The translations under genes and the position numbers were made by a program. From an uncultured Clostridia bacterium (GTDB lineage Bacteria; Bacillota; Clostridia; Oscillospirales; Ruminococcaceae): a stretch of 57,609 nucleotides of DNA. Positions within the stretch are counted from its first letter, which is position 1; every line of letters starts with the position of its first letter. The stretch covers positions 1 to 57,609 of the forward strand of contig CANPYR010000010.1 of the NCBI GenBank assembly GCA_947588805.1. The letters are read 5' to 3'. Shown here in pieces: positions 32,222 to 40,405 of this stretch. The notes below the pieces were generated by a model. That model worked only from the letters and a program-made list of their open reading frames with translations. It searched no databases and was not told where the DNA came from.

Positions 32222-33424
32222 CTATTCGGCCGGGATCTGGCTCGTGACGACCTCGATCGCACGCTTTAAGCTGTTATCGGTATTCTCATCCAAAAGCGCT
32301 AACTGCTCGTCGGTATCTCCGTCCGGCTGAGTCGTCTCATAGTCCGGCTTGACTCCTACTCCCTCTATATCTATCGTCTTAGTTTTGAGAGTAGATATCG
32401 GAAGCACTATCGCCGTGCCGTCGTATAAGGGATAATTCTCAAAGAAGTCCCCTTCTCCTGCCGTCGTCGTTCCTACTATCGGGCATTTCATGTAGTCCTT
32501 AAGCGAAGCCGCGAAGAGCTCCGCAGGACCTTTCGTTCTTTCGTTCACCACCGTGCAGACCGGAAACGTCGGGACTCTTGAACCGTTCGCGCTTGCGTAT
32601 GTAGACTGCACGCCGTCTTTTCCGATATTTATAGCTACCGATACGTCTATAGGAAGCATAGCGGAAAGAATATTTATCGCGCTGTCGTACACCTCTCCGG
32701 AATTGTTTCTCAGATCTATTATCAGCCCGCCTACGTTCTGGGACTGTAGCGACGAATATGCGGCCATGAATTGCTGGTAAGTCTTTTCGTTGAAGGTCGA
32801 GATCTTGATATATCCTATGTTGTTATATACTCTCGTCCTGACCGTTCCGACGGTCATCTGCACCGTCGTCAGAACCGCTTCTCGGTCTACTCCTCCGGAG
32901 CGAACGGTGATATTCAGCTGCGTTCCCGCGGCGCTTCTTAAAAGATCGCAGGAATTCTGATACCCGATATCAAGACAGCTCTGACCGTTTATTTCAACGA
33001 TGCTCTCCCCTGCAGTTATCCCCGCCATCGACGCGGGGCTGTTTTCGAGAACCTCGGTTACGGTCGGATATCCCCCGTCCTCGACGGTGTATACCCCTAT
33101 ACCGAGGTGCGTCCCGCTCTGACGCTCCTTGAAAATTTCATATTCCTGCGCGTTGAGATAGTCCGCTTCCGCGTCCTCGATTATCGAGATATAGCCCTCC
33201 GCAAGGGCTTCTATAAGCTTATCCTCGTCTATCGTACCGTCGTAGTACGCGCGCACGTATGTATCTATCTGCTCAAGCTTCTGATACATCTCCGCGCGCT
33301 GCTGTACGTCCGCGACAAGGCTGTTATAGATATTCATCGAGTAGCTCGTTGCAATTATAAATGTGATAGCGGCGGCTATCGCCATTAAAGCGATAGCCAG
33401 TCCGAGTGATATTTTTCGATTCAT
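32222..33424 (-). CDS. S41 peptidase-like protein, catalytic residues replaced
   Basis: This 400-residue C-terminal processing peptidase-like protein (CtpA/CtpB family) has an N-terminal membrane helix (about residues 5-28), a PDZ domain (about 95-185; LGIGVYTVEDGGYPTV) and an S41 core. The usual GSASASE nucleophile region reads NERTKGPAEL, and the lysine loop TFGKG reads TAGEG, so both the Ser and the Lys of the dyad are absent. It is likely a pseudo-peptidase that acts by binding. It is the last gene of the ftsE-ftsX-M23-S41 cluster. In other Firmicutes active Ctp proteases process wall hydrolases, so a scaffolding role with the M23 protein is plausible but inferred. Confidence 0.85.
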   Translation of the reverse strand: MNRKISLGLAIALMAIAAAITFIIATSYSMNIYNSLVADVQQRAEMYQKLEQIDTYVRAYYDGTIDEDKLIEALAEGYISIIEDAEADYLNAQEYEIFKERQSGTHLGIGVYTVEDGGYPTVTEVLENSPASMAGITAGESIVEINGQSCLDIGYQNSCDLLRSAAGTQLNITVRSGGVDREAVLTTVQMTVGTVRTRVYNNIGYIKISTFNEKTYQQFMAAYSSLQSQNVGGLIIDLRNNSGEVYDSAINILSAMLPIDVSVAINIGKDGVQSTYASANGSRVPTFPVCTVVNERTKGPAELFAASLKDYMKCPIVGTTTAGEGDFFENYPLYDGTAIVLPISTLKTKTIDIEGVGVKPDYETTQPDGDTDEQLALLDENTDNSLKRAIEVVTSQIPAE

Positions 33425-33433
33425 AGATTTTCC

Positions 33434-34723
33434 TTAATACTTTTTAAGATCAAATTTCTGGGGATCGAGTCTCTCGCCGTCAACTCTGACCTCAAAGTGA
33501 AGGTGGAATCCCGTTGACCAGCCCGTGGAGCCGACCTGACCGATTACGTCTCCGGTTTTTACGGTATCTCCCTCGTGGACGGTTATCTTTGTCGCATGTC
33601 CGTAAAGAGTCTGATACCCGCCGCCGTGATCGATTATGCAGTAGTTACCGAATCCTCCTCCGCAGCCGCAGGAGCCGCTCTTTCCGTAGTTATGCGAGCA
33701 GCCGTTATAAACCGTGATAACTATTCCCGAGTTCGCCGCGGTGATATCGTCTCCCTTTGAAGCGCCGATATCTATACCTCTGTGGTAGTTTTCGGGTCTC
33801 GAACCGTATCCGGAGGTTATCTTATAATTTCCGGGGCAGGGCCAGAGGAATGTTCCGGGCTCTAAGTCTCCCATGTATTCCTTTCTTGCTTTCTGACGTA
33901 TGATCTCCTCTAACTGATCGTTATATCTTTCCTGCTCCTTCTTAAGCTCGTCCGCGTCCTCTTCAAGGCTGTCCTTTTGGTTCTCAAGCTCTCTCTGAGC
34001 CTTTTTGGATTGCTGATAGAGTCCCTCAAGCTCCTCAAGCTTTGAATCCCATTCTGACTTGGTTTTCTCGGTCTTTTCCTTTTCCTGATTTGTAAGCTCC
34101 TTGGTCTCCTCATACGCCGCCTGCTGATTCTGAAGCTCGAGCTCCGCAAGCTCAAGCTCCGCTACCTTATCGTGCAGGGACTGGATCAGGTCGTCGTTAT
34201 AATTCGCGACCCGCTTTACAAACTCCATCCTCATAAGCATATCGAAAAAGTCCTGCGAGCCTAAGACAATAGACGCCACCGAATCGTTTCCGTTAAGATA
34301 AATGGATCTCAACGACTGCCCGTACTTATAGGATATATCGTCGACCTCGTCTTTTTTATCCGAGATCTTCCTCTCCTGGATCGCTATCTGCGCTTCAAGA
34401 ACCGCTATCTCGTCCTCCAAGGCTTCTATCTGGTCCTCGTATTCTCCGATAAGCTTGCTGAGGTCCGCAAGGTAATCCTCGACCTCTTCTATCTGCTCGT
34501 CGATATGCTCCTGGTATTCCTTCTCCTTAGAGATATCGTTTTTGGTATCCTTGATCTTCTTCTCTATTTCCTTCTGTCTATCCTTGCTTGCCGCTATCTT
34601 CGCTTCAAGATCGTCCTGCTCGTCCGCATGGACCGTGGAGCCGGGGAAGCAAAGCGCGGAAAACGCTACGGCAAGCGCGGTAAGTATAACTGTGATTTTT
34701 TTGAGTATGAAAGATTTTTTCAT
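33434..34723 (-). CDS. Coiled-coil M23 peptidase, EnvC-like partner of FtsEX
   Basis: The 429-residue secreted protein begins with a signal peptide (about residues 1-33, cleaving after TVHADEQ). A very long coiled coil (about 35-285) is followed by an M23 LytM domain (about 305-425). The zinc ligands look intact: HRGIDIGASKGD (His and Asp) and HLHFEV (HxH), with YGHATK between. A Cys/Gly-rich insertion (CSHNYGKSGSCGCGGGFGNY) sits in the domain and its four or five Cys may form disulfides. It should cleave peptidoglycan crosslinks or activate other amidases, controlled by FtsEX, which lies directly upstream. It has AAGGATCCC before ATG 34723. Confidence 0.88.
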   Translation of the reverse strand: MKKSFILKKITVILTALAVAFSALCFPGSTVHADEQDDLEAKIAASKDRQKEIEKKIKDTKNDISKEKEYQEHIDEQIEEVEDYLADLSKLIGEYEDQIEALEDEIAVLEAQIAIQERKISDKKDEVDDISYKYGQSLRSIYLNGNDSVASIVLGSQDFFDMLMRMEFVKRVANYNDDLIQSLHDKVAELELAELELQNQQAAYEETKELTNQEKEKTEKTKSEWDSKLEELEGLYQQSKKAQRELENQKDSLEEDADELKKEQERYNDQLEEIIRQKARKEYMGDLEPGTFLWPCPGNYKITSGYGSRPENYHRGIDIGASKGDDITAANSGIVITVYNGCSHNYGKSGSCGCGGGFGNYCIIDHGGGYQTLYGHATKITVHEGDTVKTGDVIGQVGSTGWSTGFHLHFEVRVDGERLDPQKFDLKKY

Positions 34724-34805
34724 TTCGGGATCCTTTTATCGCGGCGCTCGGAAACGTTATACGCTCCCGGTCTTCGCCTTTTCGGTGTTTCAGAGGTTTA
34801 GATGT

Positions 34806-35711
34806 TCAAACGTTAAGATGCTTTCTTGTCGATACTACCGTCCCTATCGCGCTGAGAATCACTCCGCAGACAGCATACGCTATCGCAGTCGGGACCGCGA
34901 TCGTATCGAACGGTATGAGCGCGGTAAGACCGAAGATGTGAAGCATACTTACGTCGGCCGAAAATACCGAGTATACCTCCCTGTACGCAAACCAGGTTAT
35001 ACCGTAAGCTATACCTGCGGAAATTATCCCTATCACAAGACCTTCGACAAAGAACGGGATCTCTATGAACGACTTAGAAGCGCCGACGTAGCGCATTATA
35101 TTTATCTCGCGCCTTCTTGCATATACCGACGCGCGCGTTGAATTCGAGATTATTACAAAGCATACCACTATAAGCGACAGCGTTACCGCCGAAAACAGCA
35201 GCGTAGATACGTTTCTTATGCCTACAAGAATAGAAGCGAAATCGTCGGGCGACTGCACCGTATCCACGCTCTCAAGCTTATCTATCTCGGCTACGGTATC
35301 CGAAAGCTTATCTATGTCGCTGACTCTTATTCTGTAGCAGTCGGGAAGCGGATTTGTCGTTATATACTTTAAATTCTCAACCTCCTCCTCGCTCATCTTC
35401 TCTATCATTCCCTTCCATGCGTCGTCCTTGGAATAGAAATTGACCTCGAAGATATTCGGGTTGGATTTAAGCTGCTCCCCCAAAAGCGTTACGTTGTTCT
35501 CCGGAGTCCCGTCCTCTATTACTACTATTACCTCGTTTCTTGATTCGATGGAGCCTATCATGCTGTTTATATTCATAGATAAAAGCACCGATATCCCTAC
35601 CATCATAAGCGATATGGTTATAACGCAGAGCGAAGCGAAGGAGTTGATCCTGTTGAACCATATCCCCGCGAAGCCCTGCTTCACAAGATATTTGAAGCTG
35701 CTAATTCTCAC
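34806..35711 (-). CDS. ftsX: Cell division permease FtsX
   Basis: The 301-residue protein has four predicted membrane helices, the first at about 20-45 (SLCVITISLMMVGISVLLSM) and three in the C-terminal half, with an extracellular loop of about 120 residues between the first two. This loop is expected to bind the coiled coil of the M23 protein. FtsX couples ATP use by FtsE to the wall hydrolase. Translation starts at GTG 35711, overlapping the ftsE stop by 11 bp, so the two subunits are coupled. Confidence 0.92.
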   Translation of the reverse strand: MRISSFKYLVKQGFAGIWFNRINSFASLCVITISLMMVGISVLLSMNINSMIGSIESRNEVIVVIEDGTPENNVTLLGEQLKSNPNIFEVNFYSKDDAWKGMIEKMSEEEVENLKYITTNPLPDCYRIRVSDIDKLSDTVAEIDKLESVDTVQSPDDFASILVGIRNVSTLLFSAVTLSLIVVCFVIISNSTRASVYARRREINIMRYVGASKSFIEIPFFVEGLVIGIISAGIAYGITWFAYREVYSVFSADVSMLHIFGLTALIPFDTIAVPTAIAYAVCGVILSAIGTVVSTRKHLNV

Positions 35712-36390
35712 TTTCGTTTTCGCCTCCTATGAATTCATCGAAGGCGATGGTGCCGCTGTTGATATTTATTATCCTGCCGCCGAAATATTTTACAAGGCTG
35801 TGCTCGTGCGTTACCATCAGCACCGTCGTACCGCAGGCGTTTATCGCTTTTAACAGATCCACTATCTCAAAACTCCTCGCAGGGTCTACGTTCCCTGTAG
35901 GCTCGTCTGCGATTATAAGCTGCGGGTCGTTTACGAGCGCGCGCGCAAGCGCTACTCTCTGCTGCTCGCCGCCCGAAAGATCGTTCGGGTAGGACTTAGC
36001 CTTTGACGTAAGTCCGACGAGCTGTATAACGTAAGGTACTCTTGTTCTTATATATTTTGTCGGGGCGTCTATCGCTCTTAACGCAAACGCCACGTTATCG
36101 TAAACCGTCATATTCGGGATCAGCCGAAAATCCTGAAAAACGACGCCTATAGTACGTCTTAACTTCGGAATCTTTCTCTTTTTCATGGTCGAAAGATTGA
36201 AGCCGTTGACGATAACCTCGCCCTCCGTAGCTCTCAATTCTCGGAGAATGAGCTTTATAAGCGTCGATTTGCCCGCTCCGTTCGCTCCGACGATGAATAC
36301 AAATTCGCTGTCGTCGATCTTCAGGTTAAGGCGATTGATTGCGTGCTGTCCCGTCGGGTATGTATAGGATACGTTGCGGAATTCTACCAC
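35701..36390 (-). CDS. ftsE: Cell division ATP-binding protein FtsE
   Basis: The 229-residue ABC ATPase has a Walker A (GANGAGKSTLIKL, about residues 34-46), Q-loop (GVVFQDFRLIPNMTVYDNVAFAL, typical FtsE), signature LSGGEQQRVALARAL, Walker B LIIADEPTGNVDP and switch His in VTHEHSLV. It forms the cytosolic motor of FtsEX. AAAGGAGC lies before ATG 36390. A separate promoter was not identified with confidence. It is the first gene of the four-gene cluster. Confidence 0.94.
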   Translation of the reverse strand: MVEFRNVSYTYPTGQHAINRLNLKIDDSEFVFIVGANGAGKSTLIKLILRELRATEGEVIVNGFNLSTMKKRKIPKLRRTIGVVFQDFRLIPNMTVYDNVAFALRAIDAPTKYIRTRVPYVIQLVGLTSKAKSYPNDLSGGEQQRVALARALVNDPQLIIADEPTGNVDPARSFEIVDLLKAINACGTTVLMVTHEHSLVKYFGGRIININSGTIAFDEFIGGENESEN

Positions 36391-36459
36391 TCTTAAGCTG
36401 CTCCTTTCGGGTAAACGGGAATGCCTATCATTTATCGGGATCTAACTGTTTTTACTGTT

Positions 36460-37545
36460 TTAATACTTCGTCGGCTCGGACGCGAGATACTTCTTTACCA
36501 TAAGCGCGATCTTGAATATTATCGCGTGGTCGAATTCTCTCAGATCAAGACCGGTGAGCTTTTTGATCTTTTCAAGTCTGTAAACAAGCGTGTTTCTATG
36601 TACGAACAGCTTGCGGGAGGTCTCCGAGACGTTTAAGTTATTCTCAAAGAATTTCTGGATGGTGAAAAGAGTCTCCTGGTCGAGGGATTCGATAGAGCCC
36701 TTCTTGAATACCTCCTTAAGAAACGTCTCGCAGAGAGTCGTCGGGAGATGGTATATAAGCCTTGCGATGCCGAGATTTTCATAGCTTATTATCGTCTTGT
36801 CGGTATCGAATACCTTTCCTACTTCAAGCGCTATCTGCGCCTCCTTGAAGGAGACCGCGAGCGCTCTTACGTTATCAACTACGGTCCCGATCCCGACGTT
36901 TACGCGGGTATAGAATTCGCTCGAAAGAGTATCGGCTATCGAAAACGCGAGCTTCTCAAGATCCTGAAGCTCTATATTCGGCCTTACCTCTTTGATTAAA
37001 ACTATATCCGACTCTGAGGTCGTGAACACAAAATCCTTATTCTTATCCGGGAAGAGATTCTGGATAACGTCGAACGCCGATACGTCGTTTGAGGATACTA
37101 TCCTGATAAGCAGGACCACTCTGTGGGCTTCGTTGTTGAAGTGAAGCTCTCGCGCTTTGATCATTATATCCCCCGGCAAAATATTGTCGAGTACCACGTT
37201 TTTGACGAAGTTGGTGCGGTCGTATTTTTCGTCATAGAACTGCTGGAGGTTGGCAAGAGATACGCAGAGCATTGACGCGGTCTTATACGCGTTTTCGTCG
37301 ACGCCTTCTACGAATACCGCATACTCGTTGCGGTTCTTTGAGCCGAACGGCTTATAGGTATATCCGTCGCGGACAAAATAATCGTATGTCTCGTTCAGGT
37401 CCAGCGATACGAATTCGTTAGAGCTTCCGACCTTGCTGACGTCGCTGCACGCTACAACTACGGCGCTCTCGTCTACAACGCCTATCTCGCAGCCTACCGT
37501 CTCGCTCATCTGGTGTACAATACCTTGGAAAAATCTGTTAGGCAT
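36460..37545 (-). CDS. PucR/CdaR-type helix-turn-helix transcription regulator
   Basis: The 361-residue protein has an N-terminal sensory half (residues about 1-120; MSETVGCEIGVVDESAVVVACSD resembles a CdaR/GAF-like ligand-binding segment), a GGDEF-like regulatory middle (VNVGIGTVVDNVRALAVSFKEAQIAL is a hallmark of the CdaR/PucR group) and the PucR C-terminal HTH (FFENNLNVSETSRKLFVHRNTLVYRLEKI). I choose ATG 37545 because GGGGAG lies about 9 nt upstream. It is monocistronic and its ligand and targets are not evident. A leaky link to cell division by location next to ftsEX is possible but unproven. Confidence 0.85.
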   Translation of the reverse strand: MPNRFFQGIVHQMSETVGCEIGVVDESAVVVACSDVSKVGSSNEFVSLDLNETYDYFVRDGYTYKPFGSKNRNEYAVFVEGVDENAYKTASMLCVSLANLQQFYDEKYDRTNFVKNVVLDNILPGDIMIKARELHFNNEAHRVVLLIRIVSSNDVSAFDVIQNLFPDKNKDFVFTTSESDIVLIKEVRPNIELQDLEKLAFSIADTLSSEFYTRVNVGIGTVVDNVRALAVSFKEAQIALEVGKVFDTDKTIISYENLGIARLIYHLPTTLCETFLKEVFKKGSIESLDQETLFTIQKFFENNLNVSETSRKLFVHRNTLVYRLEKIKKLTGLDLREFDHAIIFKIALMVKKYLASEPTKY

Positions 37546-37867
37546 AATTCTTTCTCCCCATAATAAATTTTTCATCCGCTCCGCGTCTTCATATGCGCGA
37601 AGCTGTCCTTTCAAATGACAAAAACGCCGCAATATAACGATGATATTTGTTCTTTTGAATTATATCATTATTTTTTGACGGATGTGTTAATAAAGTGTGA
37701 ATTCTACAAAAAAATTAACATTTTTTTATACAAGATTACCAACATGGAAATTTTAGCGGATGAAAGAGCGCCGTTTTGGGATAAAAAGCACAAACAAAAC
37801 CGTGATTTTCGGTATCGGCTTTCGGATTCCGGGGCGGCCGCAGCCTCGAATGACGGGAAAAAAGATA
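37546..37867. other. Non-coding gap between HPr and the PucR-type gene
   Basis: About 320 bp. The minus strand contains a TATAAT-like box at 37658-37663 near the PucR-type gene but no convincing -35 element. The part near 37830-37860 is GC rich. No gene is supportable. Confidence 0.5.
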
Positions 37868-37900
37868 AAAAAACAGCCGCCACGGTTTTCTCGCGGCGGC
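37868..37900 (-). terminator. Rho-independent terminator of HPr
   Basis: On the minus strand GCCGCC and GGCGGC pair across about 14 nt, followed by seven T. Confidence 0.8.
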
Positions 37901-37920
37901 TTCATCAGTCGTTGATAACC

Positions 37921-38193
37921 TTATCTTGCTTCTTCAGAGAACTCGCTGTCTACTAAGGATACAAGACTGTTTACAGCCTGCTCCTCGTCAGCTCCGTCCG
38001 CTATGATGCGGATGCCTACGCCGCCGATGATTCCGAGAGAAAGAACGCCCAGAAGACTCTTTCCGTTTACCCTGCGCTCCTCCTTCTCTACCCAGATGGA
38101 CGACTTGAATTCATTGGCCTTCTGGATGAAGAACGTCGCCGGACGGGCATGAAGACCGATTTGGTTTTTGACTACTACATCTTTTACGAACAT
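37921..38193 (-). CDS. ptsH: HPr phosphocarrier protein
   Basis: The 90-residue protein is the PTS phosphocarrier. The phospho-acceptor His in GLHARPA (near residue 15) and the regulatory Ser in VNGKSLLGVLSLGI (near 46) are both present, so it should accept phosphate from enzyme I and be a target of HPr kinase. Because His is retained it is HPr rather than Crh. Enzyme I is not adjacent. GGAGAGTATG precedes ATG 38193. Confidence 0.9.
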   Translation of the reverse strand: MFVKDVVVKNQIGLHARPATFFIQKANEFKSSIWVEKEERRVNGKSLLGVLSLGIIGGVGIRIIADGADEEQAVNSLVSLVDSEFSEEAR

Positions 38194-38254
38194 AACAACA
38201 TACTCTCCGTTTCAGATTCAAAAATTTTGTATAAACTTTTGATTGCCTACGCTT

Positions 38255-38283
38255 AGTATATAAAGATTTTCGCCCTAAGTCAA
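38255..38283 (-). promoter_or_regulatory. Promoter of ptsH
   Basis: On the minus strand: TTGACT (38278-38283), a 17-nt spacer and TATACT (38255-38260), about 60 nt before the gene. Confidence 0.75.
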
Positions 38284-38420
38284 CGGACAAATCCAACCTT
38301 TTTCACTTTTTCACCTAAATTTCTGCTAATTGATTAGTGAGCGACAAATTTGAAGCTTCAGTTTTGTGCAAGCTGCACATTATTTTTTAGCGTTTAATTA
38401 CATATTGCCCAAAGCCTTTT

Positions 38421-39182
38421 TCACGATAATTCAAGAAAAATTGACAAATCGTCATATTTCGCTTTTATCTCACTTAAAATCGCCCTGTCGTTATCGTCAA
38501 GCGGAGCCGTCTCCAAAAGCTCCGGACGTTTAAGATAAGTCTCCTCTAACATCTTCTCGCGGCGCCATTTGAGTATGTTCGCATGATGCCCGGAAACAAG
38601 TATATCCGGTACCGCCATACCCTCCCAGATCTGGGGTTTTGTGTACTGGGGATACTCCAAAAGCCCGCTGTAGTGGCTCTCGTCCATAAAGCAGTCGGCC
38701 TGCGAAAGAGTTCCGTCCAAAAGCCTTACCACGCCGTCCGCAAGTATCATCGCCGGCAGCTCGCCGCCTGTAAGAACATAGTCCCCGATTGATATTTCCT
38801 CAGCTTCCATCTTATCGAGCACTCTCTGATCAACTCCCTCGTAGTGACCGCAGAGTATGAACAGATCCTCATTTTTTTCGGCAAGCTCTTTGAGCTTAGA
38901 CTGAGTAAGTGTTTTCCCTCGCGGGGACATATATATAACATGCGGGGATCTGCCTTCGGTAACGGCTTTAAAGCACTGCCAGATAGGCTCGGCCATCAGA
39001 AGCATGCCCTGACGCTCGGAATATGGCGTATCGTCCACGCGATGATGTTTATCGAACGCGTAGTCGCGGATCTGATGACAGAAAAGCTCGAAAACGCCTT
39101 TATTTCTTGCTCGGCCGACTATGCTCTGACCAAGATATGTTTCACAGATCTCCGGAAAAAGCGTTGCAATATCAATCCGCAT
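38421..39182 (-). CDS. trmD: tRNA (guanine-37-N1)-methyltransferase
   Basis: The 253-residue knotted (SPOUT) enzyme methylates G37 of tRNAs with a G at position 36, preventing frameshifts. MRIDIATLFPEI, RDYAFDKHHRVDDTPYSERQGML, CGHYEGVDQRVLDK, ISIGDYVLTGGELPAM and SHHANILKWRREK-like (GHHANILKWRREK) blocks are canonical. I use ATG 39182; a TTG one codon upstream is also possible. GGAGGG lies 8 nt upstream and the start overlaps the rimM end by 11 bp. Downstream no clear terminator is seen. Confidence 0.95.
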   Translation of the reverse strand: MRIDIATLFPEICETYLGQSIVGRARNKGVFELFCHQIRDYAFDKHHRVDDTPYSERQGMLLMAEPIWQCFKAVTEGRSPHVIYMSPRGKTLTQSKLKELAEKNEDLFILCGHYEGVDQRVLDKMEAEEISIGDYVLTGGELPAMILADGVVRLLDGTLSQADCFMDESHYSGLLEYPQYTKPQIWEGMAVPDILVSGHHANILKWRREKMLEETYLKRPELLETAPLDDNDRAILSEIKAKYDDLSIFLELS

Positions 39183-39681
39183 CAAAAAGACCCTCCATTT
39201 TATACACAGTCATTTTCCCCGCTTCGATATCCGTCTCAAGCACCACCGACGGCACCGCGGGGATATAGAATTTTTTGCCGTCCCGGGTTATTTCGTACAC
39301 GTCGTTAGCGCCCGTCTCTAAAACGTCGGTTATCTTTCCGAGAGCTTCGCCGTCCTCCGAAACGCATTCAATACCGATAAGATCTGCGATGAAATAAGTC
39401 CCCTTCGGGAGCTTTATATCATTTCTGTCGGCGTAGAGGACTTTATTTCTAATGCGTTGAGCGGCTTCGGGGGTATCGGTCCCTTTAAGCTTCAAAATTG
39501 CCATGGAGTCGCTTTTGGGCCTTGATTTTTCGATTTCGTATATGATCGATCCGTCCTTATTATAGAGCTTTTTAAGCTTGCAGAGGACTGCGAGGGAGTC
39601 GCACCAGGCCTGGGCGTTTACCTCGCCGCGGATACCGTGGACGGAGACGATTTTGGCTATTTCGAGATAGTTATTTATCAT
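39172..39681 (-). CDS. rimM: Ribosome maturation factor RimM
   Basis: The 169-residue protein helps 30S head maturation by binding S19. The start MINNYLEIAKIVSVHGIRGEVNA and the LKLKGTDTPEAAQRIRNKVLYADR segment match the N-terminal RimM domain; GTYFIADLIGIEC and NDVYEI begin and mark the C-terminal PRC-barrel. It overlaps trmD. Normally the khpA gene lies just upstream; here about 724 bp of repeats separate them, so rimM-trmD may need its own transcription start, which I could not identify with confidence. Confidence 0.94.
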   Translation of the reverse strand: MINNYLEIAKIVSVHGIRGEVNAQAWCDSLAVLCKLKKLYNKDGSIIYEIEKSRPKSDSMAILKLKGTDTPEAAQRIRNKVLYADRNDIKLPKGTYFIADLIGIECVSEDGEALGKITDVLETGANDVYEITRDGKKFYIPAVPSVVLETDIEAGKMTVYKMEGLFDAD

Positions 39682-39734
39682 TTTTGACCTCGGGATTAGG
39701 AAGATATGAAGAATGGTTAGGGAGAGAGGGAATT

Positions 39735-39975
39735 AAAAAGGTTTCGCCGGCCTTTCCTCAAAAGGCCGCAGGATTCCAAAGGGCTGGCCCTTTGGTCGCG
39801 CCCGCAGGCGCGAAATCTCCATAAGCGTTAGCGTATGCACAAGAATAAGCGTAAGCGTATACACAAGAATAAGCGTTAGCATATACACAAGAATAAGCGA
39901 AGCGTATATGCCACAGAGGGGCCCGGGGAGACGCCGCAGGCTGTCTCCCCTTTTGACAGCTAATGCTGTCAAAAC
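39735..39975 (-). repeat. R2 modular hairpin element, copy 2 (inverted)
   Basis: Reverse-complemented, the element starts with GACAGC/GCTGTC, then GGGGAGAC/GTCTCCCC, then the 24-bp repeat replaces the ACAGTC hairpin, then a TCGCGCCTGCGGGCGCGA hairpin, and ends with the same 38-bp GGCCTTTTGAGGAAAGGCC block found at 21919-21957. Modules are conserved in order; the variable middle shows replacement. Confidence 0.8.
39821..39909 (+). repeat. 24-bp tandem repeat, about 3.7 units
   Basis: The unit ATAAGCGTTAGCGTATGCAC+AAGA repeats at 39821, 39845 and 39869 with one or two changes, plus a shortened unit at 39893. The related block TACGTTAGCGTA occurs again near 40128. Confidence 0.8.
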
Positions 39976-40025
39976 CTGATCGCTTGGGCGTACGCTAAAA
40001 ATGAAAATCAGAAGCAGAAGCCAGG

Positions 40026-40110
40026 GCGGCGGCGAGATTCGCGGGAGAGGGTGGGTGGGAGGGAGCAGTCGGTAGTGCTTCCGCAGAAAAGTAGCGAATC
40101 TCGCCGCCGC
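40026..40110 (+). repeat. R1 repeat, copy B, with G-quadruplex motif
   Basis: Arms GCGGCGGCGAGATTCGC and GCGAATCTCGCCGCCGC pair. Between them GGGTGGGTGGGAGGG (40049-40063) has four G3 tracts with one-base loops, and a GCAGTCGGTAGTG...CCGCAGAAAAGTA core follows. ATGCGCCC follows the right arm. Confidence 0.85.
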
Positions 40111-40205
40111 TGACATGCGCCCTTATATACGTTAGCGTAGTGGCAGAAAGCCCCGAAATCAGCTGCCGAGCCTTCATTTCAGAATGAAATGAAGCTCACG
40201 GGAAA

Positions 40206-40289
40206 GCGGCGGCGAGAGAGCGGAAGAGGGCGGGTGGGAGGGAGCAGTCGGTAGTGATTCCGCAGAAAAGTAGCGAATCTCGCCGCCGC
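40206..40289 (+). repeat. R1 repeat, copy C, with G-quadruplex motif
   Basis: It is nearly identical to copy B: arms GCGGCGGCGAGA and TCTCGCCGCCGC, GGGCGGGTGGGAGGG (40228-40242) and the GCAGTCGGTAGTGATTCCGC core. The two copies are about 95 bp apart in the same orientation. Confidence 0.85.
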
Positions 40290-40357
40290 GACGAAATCCT
40301 TCTTCTGCCGCCAAATAAAAGCTACGCGTGCAAATGCCCTCCCGCAGCCCCGACTGC

Positions 40358-40391
40358 GAAAAAATGCGGCTCAAAAAAAACTTTGAACCGC
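40358..40391 (-). terminator. Rho-independent terminator after khpA
   Basis: On the minus strand GCGGTTCAAA pairs with TTTGAGCCGC, followed by ATTTTTT. It would stop transcription between khpA and rimM. Confidence 0.8.
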
Positions 40392-40405
40392 GGCTTTTTG
40401 CTGAA

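Larger units (their letters stand above)
39682..40405. other. Repeat-filled gap in the rpsP-khpA / rimM-trmD operon
   Basis: The gap holds R2 copy 2 (39735-39975, inverted), a 24-bp tandem repeat inside it, two adjacent R1 copies (40026-40110 and 40206-40289) and a khpA terminator (40358-40391). Small frames in the region follow the repeats and are not supportable genes. Confidence 0.75.

Noticed and set aside
39821..39909. A CRISPR array
   Set aside because: The 24-bp units are directly adjacent without spacers and there are no cas genes.
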